Shown piece by piece: positions 22,300 to 23,134 of a stretch of DNA of 23,134 bases; within the stretch, counting starts at the first letter, position 1; the number at the start of each line of letters is the position of its first letter. The position numbers were made by a program, and so were the translations under genes. The stretch is from NCBI GenBank assembly GCA_001275005.1, contig JWZX01001525.1, positions 1 through 23,134 of the forward strand, in the 5' to 3' direction. The notes under the pieces were generated by a model that did no database searches, was not told the DNA's origin, and saw nothing but the letters and a program-made list of their open reading frames with translations. Source of the stretch: Chrysochromulina tobinii. Its lineage: Eukaryota > Haptophyta > Prymnesiales > Chrysochromulinaceae.

Positions 22300-23134
22300 T
22301 CACCGCGGCTGCGCGGAGGCGACCAATGCGCTGACCCTGACTCCGCGAAACTCAAACTCAGCGAATGGGTTCGGTACCGCCGGTGCCTCGCCCTCGCCGC
22401 TGCCTGGGTCACCCTCGTCTGGCGCATCCTCTTCCACAGCAAGCTCGTCGTCGTCGTCGAGCAGAGTGTCCTTTGGGTCGTCGCCTTCCCAGCTATCCCA
22501 TGCGAGCACCGTTGGCTTGAGCCGCGTGCTACGATCGACGGCTGTCTCATCATCGGCCTCCTCAGCCTCGCCACAAGCACGCCCCGCCTCCGCCACTTCC
22601 CTACCCGGCTCGTCGTGATCGTCGGTCTCCTCTTCGTCGTCGTCCACGTCGCCTGGCCACGAGGTCACTCCGACATTGTGCTTGGCGACGGCGACGCAGT
22701 GCGCGATGAAAAAGGCCTCTGTGTAAGTGTACTTCATCATGTTGCAGTCGCCGCAGCAGCTGTCGCACGTTGCACTCAACAGCGGTCAGATGTAAACACA
22801 TGCAGTCCTCGAGTGAGCTCATGCATCTAGGGGCCATCACGCACCTGTCACACGTCTCCGCGGTGTACACGCGGCAAGCAGAATCCAGCCGATCAAGCCC
22901 GTTGTAATGGCGTGGAGGGTCCGACGGCTTGCCGCAGTAGCGGCACGGCCTAGCCGTGATCCGGTTGAACGTCTCGTTGCTCATCGCGTGCTTCTTCGTG
23001 TGCGTCGACGACGCACTAATGTACGCGCTGCGTGAGCGCTTCGAGACATTGTTGCGGAAGCGGCGGGGGTACAAGCCATAGTCCTCGCCAGAGGCCGCGC
23101 TCGCGCGGTGCGTGGCAATGTGCCGGGCGGCCTC
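22300..23134 (-). CDS. HNH-type zinc nuclease-like protein, 5' partial, two visible exons (join 22300-22759, 22845-23134, minus)
   Basis: The minus-strand frame is open to the right window edge, so the N-terminus is missing. Exon 1 carries a basic helix (KRSRSAYISASSTHTKKHAM) and then PCRYCGKPSDPP with NGLDRLDSACRVYTAETCD. Removing an 85-bp intron joins this to SCCGDCNMMKYTYTEAFFIA. The result has the order seen in phage, algal and giant-virus HNH-family proteins: a CxxC knuckle, an N-G-[IL]-D-R-[ILV]-D segment, a CCxxCNxMK knuckle, then an F-x2-H helix. The remaining ~120 residues are a strongly acidic, probably disordered tail (DDDEEETDDHDEP and later DDDDELAVEEDAPDE). HNH enzymes cut or nick DNA with a metal ion. 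Nuclease activity is not proven here, and the acidic tail suggests regulation or protein binding. The domain may sit within a larger protein. Confidence 0.86.
22760..22844 (-). other. Spliceosomal intron, 85 bp, phase 2
   Basis: On the minus strand the donor is TGTGACAG|GTGCGTGA and the acceptor is GTGCGACAG|CTGCTGC. The split codon AG|C encodes the serine of DSCCGDCN. Joining restores both zinc knuckles of the HNH-like domain in one frame. Confidence 0.92.

Noticed and set aside
1-23134. tRNA genes, rRNA, CRISPR arrays or insertion sequences
   Set aside because: I looked for T-loop-like sequences, regularly spaced short repeats with unique spacers, and terminal inverted repeats flanking transposase frames, and found none.

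Overview
This window reads as nuclear DNA of a GC-rich, gene-dense microbial eukaryote. A unicellular alga such as a haptophyte is my best guess, but only a guess. The evidence for a eukaryote is direct. Three genes can be rebuilt only by removing short GT-AG introns (97, 79 and 85 bp), and each removal restores a conserved protein motif exactly at the junction. The protein families also fit: a 12-helix vacuolar-type MFS transporter, a chromodomain protein, an arginine-methyltransferase-like enzyme, a RING-type protein, and a single-module Clp ATPase with a mitochondrial-looking presequence. I see no bacterial operon structure, tRNA, rRNA, CRISPR array or transposase. Most listed open frames are GC-driven shadows.

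Layout, left to right. 3-2810 (+): partial ankyrin-repeat protein with a strikingly uniform 99-bp repeat array. 3478-4758 (+): acidic protein ending in a RING-like zinc motif. 5118-5697 (-): possible frame-broken gene remnant. 5726-6949 (-): sialidase-fold (BNR) glycoprotein whose coding frame continues upstream of its first ATG. 7540-9190 (-): two-exon MFS transporter of the MFSD8/CLN7 type with a 9-residue tandem insertion. 9551-10105 (+): small coiled-coil protein. 10515-11967 (-): two-exon nucleotidyltransferase fused to a HAD phosphatase, with a C-terminal membrane tail. 12409-17487 (+): 1692-residue chromodomain protein with a very long low-complexity tail. 18117-19151 (-): PRMT-like methyltransferase. 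20413-21978 (+): Clp/SKD3-like AAA+ ATPase. 22300-23134 (-): HNH-type zinc nuclease-like protein split by an intron and running off the right edge.

The genes do not form one pathway. They sit as divergent pairs (transporter/coiled-coil, nucleotidyltransferase/chromodomain, methyltransferase/Clp) and convergent pairs, separated by 0.3-1.3 kb. Chromatin and regulation (chromodomain, PRMT-like, possibly RING) and glycan metabolism (nucleotidyltransferase-HAD, sialidase fold) recur as themes. Linking them would be inference. I found no convincing new multi-gene system. The most unusual items are the homogenised ankyrin array, the NTase-HAD tail-anchored fusion, the repeat insertion inside the transporter, and the chromodomain protein with recurring DSSEEE/DSSDEE acidic serine motifs.
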